Below the pieces are notes generated by a model. The model was not told where the DNA came from. It saw only the letters and a program-made list of their open reading frames with translations, and ran no database searches. Made by a program: the position numbers and the translations under genes. Below, piece after piece: positions 34,395 through 42,967 of a stretch of DNA of 64,000 nucleotides (positions within the stretch are counted from its first letter, which is position 1; each line of letters starts with the position of its first letter). The stretch is from Hymenobacter frigidus (GTDB lineage: Bacteria; Bacteroidota; Bacteroidia; Cytophagales; Hymenobacteraceae), in NCBI RefSeq assembly GCF_014640435.1, contig NZ_BMGY01000001.1:186001-250000 (forward strand). Reading direction: 5' to 3'.

Positions 34395-35900
34395 ATGTTG
34401 AATCATGGCCAAGTCGTTCGCCTCATTTTTGGCCTGAAGCTGCGCGAGCTGCGGCAGGAGCGCGCCCTGAGCCCGGCCGAGCTGGCGCGGGTCTGCGACG
34501 TGTCGGTGAGCTACCTGAACGAGATTGAGAAGGGCAAGAAGTACCCCAAGGCCGACAAGATTCTAAGTTTGAGCAAGGCGCTGGACGTGCGCTACGACCA
34601 GCTCACCTCGCTGGAGCTGCCGCGCCGGCTGGAGCCCATCGGCGAGCTGCTCAACTCCAAGATACTGAAGGAGTTTCCTTTGGAGATGTACGGCCTGGAA
34701 CCGGCCCGCATCATCGAGCTGATTGCCAACGCGCCGGCCAAGATGAATGCCTTCATCAGCACCATTTTCGAGATTGCGCGCAACTACGAGATGCGCCAGG
34801 AGCATCTGTTTCTGGCCGCGCTGCGCTCGTTTCAGGAAATGCACGACAACTACTTCGAGGACCTGGAGCAGGACGTGCGCGCCTTTGTGGGCAGCCACCA
34901 GCTCAGCACCGCCGCCCCGTTTGCCCTCGGCCAGCTGGAGCGCGTGCTGACCCAGGAATACGGCTACACGCTGGACCGCGAAACGCTGGGCCGGCACGCG
35001 GTGGCCACGCAAGCTCGGCTGCGAAGCGTGTTTCAGCCCAAAACCAAGCGGCTGCTGCTGCGGCCGGGCCTGAGCCGGGGCCAGCAAGCTTTCGTGCTGG
35101 GCCGGGAGGCGGCCTTCAACTACCTCAAGCTGACGGAGCGGCCCTACGTGAACAGCAGCACCCAAGTCAGCTCGTTTGATGAGGTGCTCAATAATTTTAA
35201 GGCGTCCTACTTCGCGGGGGCGCTGCTCATGGAAGAAGAAAGCTTGCTGCGCGACGTGAAAAAGTTTTTTGGGGCCAAAAAGTGGCAGCCGACGCTGCTG
35301 CTGGCCCTGATGACGCAGTATGACGTGAGCCCCGAGATGTTTATGCAGCGCCTCACTACGCTGCTGCCGCGCCATTTTGGGCTGCAAAGCCTGTTCTTTC
35401 TGCGCTTCGACCAGACCGATGCGACTGCCCCCTTTGAGCTGACCAAGGAGCTGCACCTGGCCCGCCTGCACAACCCCCACGGCAACGAGCTGAACGAGCA
35501 CTACTGCCGCCGCTGGGTGAGCCTGCGCCTGCTCAACGATGCCCGCGCCCTGCCCGTGCCCGATACGGCCGCCGCGCCCGTTACCGTGGCCGGAGCCCAA
35601 AAATCCCGCTATTTCGGCACCGACGACGAATACCTGTGCTTCACACTGGCCCGCGCCGGCACTCCTACCCAAGTGGCCCTGAGCGTGACCGTAGGCCTGC
35701 GCTGCGACGATAACCTGAAGGCGCACGTCCGCTTCCTGGACGACCCGGCCCTACCCTTCCGCATCGTGAACGAAACCTGCGAGCGCTGCCCCATTCCGGA
35801 CTGCGAGTCGCGAGCGGCCGCGCCCACTGAAATCGTGCGGCTGGCCGAAAAAGCGGCGTTTGAGGCAGCGATGGCGGAACTAGTAGCGGGTAATTCCTGA
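34395..35900 (+). CDS. XRE-family regulator of the ScfR/RamB type, likely glyoxylate-shunt regulator
   Basis: N-terminal HTH (about residues 10-70; ELARVCDVSVSYLNEIEKGKK) followed by a long region resembling the IrrE/ImmA-like domain of RamB-type regulators (ASYFAGALLMEEESLL near 275), here without an HEXXH motif. The C-terminus has the Cys-containing block CERCPIPDCESRAA (about 463-476) typical of short-chain fatty-acyl regulators (DUF2083). RamB and ScfR control acetate/propionate genes, and this gene is divergent from aceB-aceA with a palindrome between. Length 501 is slightly above family average. mltG overlaps its stop by one base. Confidence 0.85.
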   Translation: MLNHGQVVRLIFGLKLRELRQERALSPAELARVCDVSVSYLNEIEKGKKYPKADKILSLSKALDVRYDQLTSLELPRRLEPIGELLNSKILKEFPLEMYGLEPARIIELIANAPAKMNAFISTIFEIARNYEMRQEHLFLAALRSFQEMHDNYFEDLEQDVRAFVGSHQLSTAAPFALGQLERVLTQEYGYTLDRETLGRHAVATQARLRSVFQPKTKRLLLRPGLSRGQQAFVLGREAAFNYLKLTERPYVNSSTQVSSFDEVLNNFKASYFAGALLMEEESLLRDVKKFFGAKKWQPTLLLALMTQYDVSPEMFMQRLTTLLPRHFGLQSLFFLRFDQTDATAPFELTKELHLARLHNPHGNELNEHYCRRWVSLRLLNDARALPVPDTAAAPVTVAGAQKSRYFGTDDEYLCFTLARAGTPTQVALSVTVGLRCDDNLKAHVRFLDDPALPFRIVNETCERCPIPDCESRAAAPTEIVRLAEKAAFEAAMAELVAGNS

Positions 35901-36937
35901 TGCGGCGTGGCCTACTAATTGGTGTGGCAATCTTCTTGTTGCTGTTGGCCGCGGCAGGCTACGCCGTGTGGCGCGTGGCCTACCAGCCCAACGTCACGGC
36001 CTTTGCCGAAGGCCCGGCCTACCTCTACATCCGCACCGGCACGGGCTACGCGGCAGTACTCGATTCGCTGCAGAAACACCAGCTGCTGCGGGAGCCCGGC
36101 ACGTTCCGCCGGGTGGCCGAGTACCACGACTACCCGGCCCACGTGCAGCCCGGCCGCTACCGGCTCGACCCGGCGATGGGCAATATCGAGTTGGTCAAGC
36201 TGCTGCTATTCGGACGTCAGGACACCGTGCGGTTCGAGCTGAAACCGTTTCATTACCTCGACCGGCTGCCGCGCCAGGTAAGCCGGCAGCTGGAGACCGA
36301 CTCCTTCAAGCTGGAGCTGCTGCTCGGGGAAAATGCCGGCCTGCAAGCGCGCTACCGGCTCGATACCTGTACCATCCGCACGATGTTTATTCCGGGCCAG
36401 TACCGGCTGCTGTGGAACACCAGCGCGCCGGCTTTGCTGGATACGATGGCCGCCCGCTACCGCCGGTTCTGGACGCCGGAGCGCCAAGCCCGAGCCGATT
36501 CGCTGAAGATGACCCGTACCCAAGTGAGCGTGCTGGCCAGCATCGTGCAGCGCGAAACTGCCCAACCCACCGACAAGCCGCTCATCGCCGCCGTGTACCT
36601 CAACCGCCTGCGCAACGGCCAGCCCCTGCAAGCCGACCCCACCCTGCTCTGGCCCCTGCACGGCTTGGGCACCCGCAAGCGCGTGCTGAACGTGGACAAA
36701 AAAGTGGACTCGCCCTACAACACCTACCGCCACAAGGGCCTGCCGCCCGGCCCCATCACTACGCCCCTGCCCGGCTCGCTGCTGGCCGTGCTCAAGCCCG
36801 CCCACAACAAAAACCTGTTTTTCTGCGCCCGCCCCGACGGCAGCGGCTTCTCCGACTTTGCCGAAACCTATGCCCAGCACAAGCGTAACGCCCGCCGCTA
36901 TCAGCACCGGCTCGACAGTCTGGGAATAAAAAAATAG
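35900..36937 (+). CDS. mltG: Endolytic murein transglycosylase MltG
   Basis: Cleaves nascent peptidoglycan strands and sets glycan length. The 345-residue protein has an N-terminal membrane anchor (about 4-25), a LysM-like region and the YceG/MltG catalytic domain with ASIVQRET (catalytic Glu at about 218), LQADPTLLW and SPYNTYRHKGLPPGPI. The ATG overlaps the regulator stop (TGATG), so the two are translationally coupled, an unusual pairing with no obvious shared function. Confidence 0.94.
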   Translation: MRRGLLIGVAIFLLLLAAAGYAVWRVAYQPNVTAFAEGPAYLYIRTGTGYAAVLDSLQKHQLLREPGTFRRVAEYHDYPAHVQPGRYRLDPAMGNIELVKLLLFGRQDTVRFELKPFHYLDRLPRQVSRQLETDSFKLELLLGENAGLQARYRLDTCTIRTMFIPGQYRLLWNTSAPALLDTMAARYRRFWTPERQARADSLKMTRTQVSVLASIVQRETAQPTDKPLIAAVYLNRLRNGQPLQADPTLLWPLHGLGTRKRVLNVDKKVDSPYNTYRHKGLPPGPITTPLPGSLLAVLKPAHNKNLFFCARPDGSGFSDFAETYAQHKRNARRYQHRLDSLGIKK

Positions 36938-36956
36938 CCGCTTCAATAAGGAGGCA
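36925..36956 (-). terminator. Possible imperfect terminator for the glycosyltransferase-like gene
   Basis: On the minus strand an 8-bp stem (GCTGCCTC / GAAGCGGC with one mismatch and one wobble) is followed by TATTTTTTTATT. It overlaps the end of mltG and lies about 120 nt beyond the convergent gene's stop. Confidence 0.35.
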
Positions 36957-37076
36957 GCTGTATTGTCCCACCTTCAGTTGGTGGGCCGCTATGGCGGCTC
37001 TCGCATTGGCAGGCATCAAGCAATAGAAAAACAGGCAACGCGAAACCAGCCGAGGCCGCTGCGAACCGCCAGAACC

Positions 37077-38591
37077 TCAACGCAGCCGGTATAGGCGCAA
37101 CGGGAGGCTATCGACCGCCGCAGCCCGGCTGGCGGCCAGTGTGGCCTCATAGCCCAGGCCGGTAAACTCGGAATGCTCCAGAAACAGCAGCGGCTGGTGC
37201 AGCTGCGACGCGGGCCAGGCGGCTACCGGCCGCTGCCTCCGTAACGAATCGAACCGAGCTACGCCCGCCACCCGCCAGTAGCCATCCAGCAGCACGTACT
37301 GGTAGCCCTGGGCGCGCAAGCCAGCCAGTTGCCGCTCATCGGTGATGACAGCCAGGGTTTGATTTTCGGACAGGTATGGTGCGAGACCCTGCCCTACCGT
37401 GCTGGCTACTTTGGCCGCGCCGTGTTGCCGCAGCCAAAGCGCCACTTGCGGGTATCGGGTTGGCAGCGGCGCATAGATAGTTTGCTGAATGCGCAGGATA
37501 TTCAGCCCGGCCGCAGTCAGCAGCGCTGCCGCCAGCACCCAGCCCGGTAGCAAGCGCCGCCCGCTAAGTACCGCCAGCGCCGCCAGCGGCAAATAGGCAA
37601 ACAGCAGCCCACGCGGCGCCTTAACAAGCAGCGACATGCCCGCCAGCAGGCAGCCGGCCCAAACCAGCAGGTACCAGGTTAGTGGCAGCTGCTGGGTGCG
37701 CGCAATCCGCCAGCCGGGCCACTGCCGCCACCCCAGCCACGCGGCCCCCAACAGCCCCGCCAACAACAGCGGCGATTCGAACTGGGTGAGGTACCGAAAA
37801 TAATACAGCAAATCGAAGTGCAGCGTACTCTGGCGGCCCGCCACGTTGGCCGCCTTGGGAAACACCGTACGCACATAAAAACCCAGCCAACGGTACCACG
37901 GCTGACCCGTGGCCACCCCCACCGCCCCAAACACGATATAGGGCAGCGCCAGCAGCGACAACGCCCGGCCCCACACCCGCCGCCACAGGCCGTCGGCCTG
38001 CCACGCTTCCAGCAGTACCAGAATCGGTAGGGTGAACAGGAATTTATAGTCGAAGCACAGCCCCATCGCCAGCCAGCCCACTACCCGCAGCCAGACCCCC
38101 GGCGCAGGACGGTGCAGCCGCGCAAAATGGCTCCGCAACAGTCCGGCGTACACCACCAGATTGAGCGAGGCCATCGTGAAATCGCGGCCCGAAAACGTGA
38201 GCAGCAACCCGGTGCCGGCCAGCAGCACGAGGCCCGCCGTTTCCAGTCCGGTCAGGGCTGCCCGGCGGGCTGCCCAGGCCGCAAACAGCCCGAGCCCGGC
38301 CACTCCCAGCAGGGCATTGATGGTTTGGAAGACCAGAAAGCTCCGGGTGAGCAAGCCAACGGGCGCGTACAGCAAATAAAACCCCGGACTACCGTGGTGA
38401 AACAGCTGACTAAATTTACCCCGCGCTAACTCCTGAACTATCTGCCAGTTGTGCGCCGAATCGTAGTCGGGCGCGCCCGCTTCGGCCAAGCGCCACAGCC
38501 GCAGCCCGGCCACCACCAGCAACGCCCCCACCAGCCACGGCAATCGGTTCACAGCAGGATATTCGTTCTTTGTGGCGTCAGAAAAAGACAT
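37077..38591 (-). CDS. Polytopic membrane protein, glycosyltransferase family 39-like
   Basis: Protein of 504 residues from the ATG at 38591, with roughly 10-12 hydrophobic segments. An acidic motif in the first extracytoplasmic loop (DYDSAHNW at about 41-48) and a conserved-looking HHGSPGFYLLYAP resemble lipid-linked-sugar transferases of the ArnT/PMT type. The last 110 residues are soluble and extracytoplasmic. It may glycosylate envelope lipids or proteins; no sugar-modifying neighbour clarifies the substrate. The open frame extends to 38999 antisense to dtd and is not credible there. Confidence 0.75.
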   Translation of the reverse strand: MSFSDATKNEYPAVNRLPWLVGALLVVAGLRLWRLAEAGAPDYDSAHNWQIVQELARGKFSQLFHHGSPGFYLLYAPVGLLTRSFLVFQTINALLGVAGLGLFAAWAARRAALTGLETAGLVLLAGTGLLLTFSGRDFTMASLNLVVYAGLLRSHFARLHRPAPGVWLRVVGWLAMGLCFDYKFLFTLPILVLLEAWQADGLWRRVWGRALSLLALPYIVFGAVGVATGQPWYRWLGFYVRTVFPKAANVAGRQSTLHFDLLYYFRYLTQFESPLLLAGLLGAAWLGWRQWPGWRIARTQQLPLTWYLLVWAGCLLAGMSLLVKAPRGLLFAYLPLAALAVLSGRRLLPGWVLAAALLTAAGLNILRIQQTIYAPLPTRYPQVALWLRQHGAAKVASTVGQGLAPYLSENQTLAVITDERQLAGLRAQGYQYVLLDGYWRVAGVARFDSLRRQRPVAAWPASQLHQPLLFLEHSEFTGLGYEATLAASRAAAVDSLPLRLYRLR

Positions 38592-38675
38592 GGGTTGACT
38601 GGGAACTGGCAAACGCAAAGTTCGGCACGGCCAGTCTAAGATTTTTCCCTCTTTTCCTTCTTCCATTTCCTCTTT

Positions 38676-39122
38676 ATGCGTCTCGTTATTCAGCGCGTGC
38701 GCGAAGCCCAGGTCACCGTCGAAGGCCGGGTTACGGGCCAGATTGGCCCCGGCCTGCTGGCGCTGGCCGGCTTTGCGCCCACCGACACCACCGCTGCCCT
38801 CACCTGGATGTGCCGCAAGCTGGTGCAGCTGCGTATTTTTGGCGACGACAACGGCCAGATGAACCGCAGCGTGCAGGACACCGGCGGCCAGATTCTGGTG
38901 GTGAGCCAATTCACGCTGTTGGCCGATGCGCGCAAGGGCAACCGCCCTAGCTACATCGGCGCGGCCCCGCCCCCCGTGGCCGAGCCGCTCTACCAGCAAT
39001 TCGTGGCCATGGTGGCGGCCGAGCTGGGCCAGCCCGTGCCCACTGGCATTTTCGGGGCCGACATGCAGGTCAGTTTAGTTAATGATGGCCCGGTGACCAT
39101 CGTGCTCGATTCGCCGACCTGA
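38676..39122 (+). CDS. dtd: D-aminoacyl-tRNA deacylase
   Basis: Removes D-amino acids (and glycine from tRNA-Ala) mischarged onto tRNA. The 148-residue protein shows the family motifs SQFTLLAD (about residues 74-81) and NDGPVT (about 136-141), and starts MRLVIQRVREAQVTVEG. It lies 84 bp from the divergent membrane protein gene and 34 bp before the MazG-like gene, probably one transcript. Confidence 0.97.
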   Translation: MRLVIQRVREAQVTVEGRVTGQIGPGLLALAGFAPTDTTAALTWMCRKLVQLRIFGDDNGQMNRSVQDTGGQILVVSQFTLLADARKGNRPSYIGAAPPPVAEPLYQQFVAMVAAELGQPVPTGIFGADMQVSLVNDGPVTIVLDSPT

Positions 39123-39156
39123 GCCCGGCATTTCCATCCCGTAATTCTCGACCAAT

Positions 39157-39483
39157 ATGACCCTCGAAGAAGCTCAAAAGACCGTCGACACCTGGATAAC
39201 CACCACTGGCGTGCGTTATTTTAACGAATTGACTAATATGGCCATTCTCACCGAAGAGGTAGGCGAAGTGGCCCGGCTCATCTCCCGGCAATACGGCGAG
39301 CAGTCATTCAAGGAGTCCGACAAAGACCGCGACCTCGGCGATGAGCTGGCCGACGTGCTGTTCGTCGTCATCTGCCTGGCCAACCAGACCGGGGTCGACC
39401 TCACCGCAGCCCTGACCCGCAACCTGGCCAAAAAGACCCAGCGCGACAGCCAGCGGCACCAAGACAATGAGAAGCTGAGATGA
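39157..39483 (+). CDS. MazG-like nucleotide pyrophosphohydrolase
   Basis: All-alpha NTP pyrophosphohydrolase of 108 residues. The metal-binding residues appear in EEVGEVARLI (about 31-40) and DLGDELADVLF (about 59-69). Likely a house-cleaning enzyme for non-canonical nucleotides. It is 34 bp downstream of dtd, so both quality-control genes may be co-transcribed. A palindromic repeat begins 12 nt after the stop. Confidence 0.9.
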   Translation: MTLEEAQKTVDTWITTTGVRYFNELTNMAILTEEVGEVARLISRQYGEQSFKESDKDRDLGDELADVLFVVICLANQTGVDLTAALTRNLAKKTQRDSQRHQDNEKLR

Positions 39484-39495
39484 GTGGAGCTAAAA

Positions 39496-39606
39496 AACGT
39501 CATGCCGAGCGCAGCCGAGGCATCTCGCCTGTATCGTTGAACGATTGAGTTACCACCCCACGCGAGATGCCTCGGCTACGGCTGCACCTTCGCTCGGCAT
39601 GACGTT
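39496..39606. repeat. 111-bp palindromic element, family A copy 2
   Basis: Arms AACGTCATGCCGAGCG...GAGGCATCTCGC and its complement; the right arm carries an extra insertion of about 13 bp relative to copy 1. It fills the space between the convergent MazG-like and comB genes and touches the comB stop codon. Confidence 0.88.
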
Positions 39607-40331
39607 CACATTTCACCCAGTACCAACCGGTCCTCCCGCCACACGGGCAGCACGTCGGCGTAGGCATCAATCTGCAGGCAGAACTCAAAGTCCTGGCTGG
39701 CTTCCAGTGAATTGAGCCGGCGCACGTGGGCCGATTGCAGCAGGTAGGCTGGCAAATCGGCCCGGCCCTGCTGCCAGAGGTGCAGCGCCGCCAGCGTAGC
39801 ATCCGAGCTGCTCACATCAAATTCCGAAGCCAGACGCTCGGCCAGCGCGCCGCCAAATACCGTGTCTTCGAGGCAGAACTGACCTTTCCAACCGGCGCAC
39901 ACCACCAGTACATCGCGCTGCTGCTGCCGGACAAAAGCAGCCACCGCAGCCAGGTTAAGAAACGCCCCAACCACCACGGCCTCAGCCGCCAGCGAGCGGC
40001 GCAACGCCGCCGTGCCGTTGGTGGTGCTGATGGTGAGCGCCCGGCCCCGCACCGGCCGGGCGGCATCGAGGAAGCCGAAAGGTGAGTTGCCGAAGTCAAA
40101 TCCCGGCGCGGGCAGGCCGTCGCGCTCGGCGGCCGTCAGGCAGCCGTGCTCCCGACCATACGCCGTGCATTCTTCCAGTGTAGCCACCGGGAAAACGTGG
40201 GTTATGCCCTCCCCCAGCGCCGTGACGATGGTGCTGGAAGCCCGCAGAATATCCACGATGACGGCCACCTTGCCGCGCAGGTCATGAAGGTGCAGCAGCT
40301 CGGGCGAGAAGCAAATATCTAGTTTGGGCAC
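39606..40331 (-). CDS. comB: 2-phosphosulfolactate phosphatase family protein
   Basis: Product of 241 residues in the ComB family, which dephosphorylates 2-phosphosulfolactate in coenzyme M synthesis of archaea. Family blocks: VAVIVDILRASSTIVTAL near 20-37, FGNSPFGFLD, TTNGTAAL near 105-112 and a Cys-containing VVCAGWKGQFCLEDTVFGG. I chose the GTG at 40331 because the upstream extension to 40403 runs through repeat DNA. No comA or other coenzyme M gene is nearby; in Bacteroidota the role is unclear and could concern sulfonate or sulfonolipid metabolism. Confidence 0.88.
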   Translation of the reverse strand: MPKLDICFSPELLHLHDLRGKVAVIVDILRASSTIVTALGEGITHVFPVATLEECTAYGREHGCLTAAERDGLPAPGFDFGNSPFGFLDAARPVRGRALTISTTNGTAALRRSLAAEAVVVGAFLNLAAVAAFVRQQQRDVLVVCAGWKGQFCLEDTVFGGALAERLASEFDVSSSDATLAALHLWQQGRADLPAYLLQSAHVRRLNSLEASQDFEFCLQIDAYADVLPVWREDRLVLGEM

Positions 40332-40336
40332 TGTTT

Positions 40337-40419
40337 GAGTTAAAAGTTGAGAGTTAAAATGACCGTTGCTAAAAGTTGAGCCAGCAGTCGTCTTAACTCT
40401 CAACTTTTAACTTTTAACG
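40337..40419. repeat. Heptamer-like inverted repeat between gcvT and comB
   Basis: Left half GAGTTAAAAGTTGAGAGTTA and right half TTAACTCTCAACTTTTAAC are reverse complements, built from near 7-mer units (TTAAAAG, TTGAGAG). It starts directly after the gcvT stop codon on the coding strand and ends at the comB start, so it forms the whole intergenic spacer. Confidence 0.8.
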
Positions 40420-41523
40420 CTACTCTTCCGTGCCCTTCGTAAGGGGCAGCTTGCTCACGGTGGCGGGCAGGTTCTTGCCCCGAATCTGCACGAAAATCTG
40501 CGTGCCGGGGGCGGCAAACTCCGTTTTCACGTAGCCCATGCCAATGCCTTTGCTGAGCGAGGGCGACTGCGTGCCGCTGGTGACGTCGCCGATTTTCTGG
40601 CCGTCGGCGTCCATCAGCTCGTAGTGGCCGCGCGGAATGCCGGTGCCATCCATCACAAAGCCCACCAGCTTTTTGCTCACGCCAGCTTCTTTCTGCTTCT
40701 TAAGGTTAGCAGAGTTGGTGAAATCCTTGGTGAACTTGGTAATCCAGCCCAGGCCGGCTTCCAGCGGCGAAGTAGTGTCGTCAATATCGTTGCCATAGAG
40801 GCAGTAGCCCATTTCGAGGCGCAGGGTATCGCGCGCACCCAGGCCAATGGGCTTGATGCCAAAGGCCTGCCCGGCCGTCATCACCTTATCCCAAACCAGG
40901 GCAGCGCTTTCGTTGGGGATGTACAGCTCGAAGCCGCCCGCGCCGGTATAGCCGGTGGCCGAGATAATGACGTCGGGGGCACCAGCAAAGCTCCCCTGCA
41001 CGAAAGAGTAGTACGGGATGCTGCTCAGGTCCACATCCGTCAGCTGCTGGAGGACGGCAATGGCCTTGGGGCCCTGCACGGCAAATAGGCTGGTGAGGTC
41101 CGAAATATCCTCCATTTCCACGCCCTGGGTATTGTGGTGCTTAATCCAGTTCCAGTCTTTTTCGATGTTGGAAGCATTCACCACTAGCAGGTAATCATCG
41201 TCGGCGAGCTTGTACACCAGCAGGTCATCCACAATGCCGCCGTCGTGGTTGGGCAGGCAGGAATACTGGGCTTTGCCGTCGGCCAGCTTGCTGGCGTCGT
41301 TGCTGGTCACGCGCTGAATCAGGTCGAGGGCCTGAGGGCCCCGCAACCGGAACTCGCCCATGTGCGACACGTCGAAAATGCCCACTGCGCGGCGCACGGT
41401 GTGGTGCTCGTCGAGGTCGGAAGAGTAGCGCACCGGCATATCGTAGCCCGCGAAAGGCACCATTTTGGCACCCAGCTGGCGGTGCGTGTCGTTGAGGGTA
41501 ACGGTTTTCAGGGAAACGGACAT
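40420..41523 (-). CDS. gcvT: Aminomethyltransferase (glycine cleavage T protein)
   Basis: T protein of the glycine cleavage system, transferring the methylene group from the H-protein lipoyl arm to tetrahydrofolate. The 367-residue product starts [20 protein letters not shown] at the ATG at 41523; an extension to 41595 is possible but crosses a terminator. Diagnostic blocks: [40 protein letters not shown] and [17 protein letters not shown]. Other gcv genes are not in the window. Confidence 0.97.
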   Translation of the reverse strand: MSVSLKTVTLNDTHRQLGAKMVPFAGYDMPVRYSSDLDEHHTVRRAVGIFDVSHMGEFRLRGPQALDLIQRVTSNDASKLADGKAQYSCLPNHDGGIVDDLLVYKLADDDYLLVVNASNIEKDWNWIKHHNTQGVEMEDISDLTSLFAVQGPKAIAVLQQLTDVDLSSIPYYSFVQGSFAGAPDVIISATGYTGAGGFELYIPNESAALVWDKVMTAGQAFGIKPIGLGARDTLRLEMGYCLYGNDIDDTTSPLEAGLGWITKFTKDFTNSANLKKQKEAGVSKKLVGFVMDGTGIPRGHYELMDADGQKIGDVTSGTQSPSLSKGIGMGYVKTEFAAPGTQIFVQIRGKNLPATVSKLPLTKGTEE

Positions 41524-41581
41524 AGAAGAGTGGCTGAATGAGTGGGAATATGCTTGGCGGTGCAAAGGTGGGGCAAAAAAG

Positions 41582-41610
41582 AAAAGCCGCTTCAATATGA
41601 AGCGGCTTTT
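41582..41610 (-). terminator. Terminator between ilvE and gcvT
   Basis: Perfect stem AAAAGCCGCTTCA / TGAAGCGGCTTTT with three-base loop. On the minus strand it is followed by CTTTTTTG, so it ends the ilvE transcript after the adjacent repeat. Confidence 0.88.
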
Positions 41611-41612
41611 CT

Positions 41613-41677
41613 GTAGCGTGGACTCTGCGAGTCCGCGCTTGAATCGTTCACGCGCAGACTCGCAGAGTCCACGCTAC
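41613..41677. repeat. 65-bp palindromic element, family B copy 1
   Basis: Ends GTAGCGTGGACTCTGCGAGT and its complement form an arm of about 25 bp around a loop of about 12 bp. It abuts the ilvE stop codon (1 nt away) and precedes the terminator. A second copy is at 59204-59279. Confidence 0.92.
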
Positions 41678-41678
41678 T

Positions 41679-42743
41679 TTACACGCGCACCATCCAGTTG
41701 TGCACGTCGGCGCCTTCGCCGCTCCGAATAGCGTCGAGGGCGGCACCCACGCGCTTCGAGAAGGCGTTGGGGCCGGCCACGGGCAGGTCGTAGTCGTGGC
41801 CTTCGTAGCCGATGGTGCAAATGGGCGCGATGGTGGCGGCCGTGCCAGCCCCGAAGGCTTCTTCTAGCTTGCCAGCGGCCAGGGCTTCCATGATTTCCAC
41901 GCTGCTCACTTTGCGCTCTTCCACGGTCAGGCCCATGTCGCGGGCCAGGGCCAGCACGCTGCGGCGCGTCACGCCATCGAGGATGGACGTGCTGAGCGCT
42001 GGCGTTACCACGCGGCCGTCAATCACGAAAATGGCGTTCATCGTGCCCGACTCTTCCACGTAGCGGTGCTCCGAGGCATCGGTCCAGATAAGCTGGTTGT
42101 AGCCTTCCTGCTGGGCCAGCTTGGTGGGGTACATGGCGCCGCCGTAGTTGCCGGCGGCCTTGGCAAAGCCCGCACCGCCCTCAGCCGAGCGCACGTACTG
42201 CTGCTCGAAGCGCACGCGCAGCGGCTTGTTGTAGTACAGCCCCACGGGGCAGGTGAAAATCACGAGGCGGTACGACTCCGAAGGGCGCACCCCGATGAAG
42301 CCATCGGTGGCGAACATGAACGGCCGGATGTAGAGCGCGCCGCCGGTTCCGGTGGGCACCCAGCCCGAGTCGAGACGGATAAGCTCGCTCAGGCCCTGCA
42401 TGAACAGCTCCTCGGGGATGGTGGGCATGCACATGCGCTCGGCCGAGGTGTTGAGGCGGGCCCAGTTATCGAGCGGCCGAAACAGAGCCACGCCGCCATC
42501 AGCCTGCGGGTAGGCCTTCATGCCTTCAAAAATGGACTGCCCGTAGTGCAGCGCCGAGTTGGCGGGGCTCACGGCCATATCGCCGTAAGGCACAATCTGC
42601 GCATCCTGCCATTCGCCATCGTGGAAGTCCACGACGAACATATGGTCGGAAAACAGCTTGCCGAATTCGAGGTGGTCGGCCTCGAGCGGGGCCAGCCGGG
42701 GGGCCGTGGTGCGCTGGGTGCGAATGGGAAGCAGGTCTATCAT
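41679..42743 (-). CDS. ilvE: Branched-chain amino acid aminotransferase
   Basis: PLP-dependent class IV aminotransferase of 354 residues that makes or degrades Leu, Ile and Val. Blocks include LHYGQSIFEGMKAY (about residues 65-78), AAGNYGGAMYPTKLAQQEGY with the PLP lysine region, and STSILDGVTRRSVL near 253. Monocistronic-looking, flanked by repeat elements on both sides. A TACCTTTA lies about 65 nt upstream on the minus strand as a possible -7 box. Confidence 0.96.
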   Translation of the reverse strand: MIDLLPIRTQRTTAPRLAPLEADHLEFGKLFSDHMFVVDFHDGEWQDAQIVPYGDMAVSPANSALHYGQSIFEGMKAYPQADGGVALFRPLDNWARLNTSAERMCMPTIPEELFMQGLSELIRLDSGWVPTGTGGALYIRPFMFATDGFIGVRPSESYRLVIFTCPVGLYYNKPLRVRFEQQYVRSAEGGAGFAKAAGNYGGAMYPTKLAQQEGYNQLIWTDASEHRYVEESGTMNAIFVIDGRVVTPALSTSILDGVTRRSVLALARDMGLTVEERKVSSVEIMEALAAGKLEEAFGAGTAATIAPICTIGYEGHDYDLPVAGPNAFSKRVGAALDAIRSGEGADVHNWMVRV

Positions 42744-42830
42744 AAGTTGTCAGTTTCGGGTACGCGTGGGTGGGATTTTCCGAGTACGGTGGATGAGAGC
42801 AGAGTGGCTAAAGGTATTTTTAAGTAATAA

Positions 42831-42935
42831 AGAACGTCATGCCGAGTGCAGCCCAGGCATCTCGCGGATGGCAGTAATCAATGCCATCGCAACGAAGCGA
42901 ACGAGATGTCTCGGCTCTGCTCGATATGACATTCT
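42831..42935. repeat. 105-bp degenerate palindromic element, family A copy 3
   Basis: Left arm AGAACGTCATGCCGAGTGCA resembles copies 1 and 2; the right arm (complement AGAATGTCATATCGAGCAGA) has several substitutions, so this copy is more decayed. It lies 32 nt beyond the stop of the adenosyltransferase gene and upstream of ilvE. Confidence 0.8.
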
Positions 42936-42967
42936 TTTATTTAATGTTTTCGCAAATTTAATCAGGC

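Noticed and set aside
34563..35726. 387-codon minus-strand frame antisense to the ScfR-like regulator
   Set aside because: The opposite strand encodes a recognisable HTH protein with a Cys-rich C-terminal block; the antisense product shows no motif.
40332..40403. 24-residue N-terminal extension of comB
   Set aside because: The extension is translated repeat DNA; the family begins at the GTG at 40331 (PKLDICFSPE).
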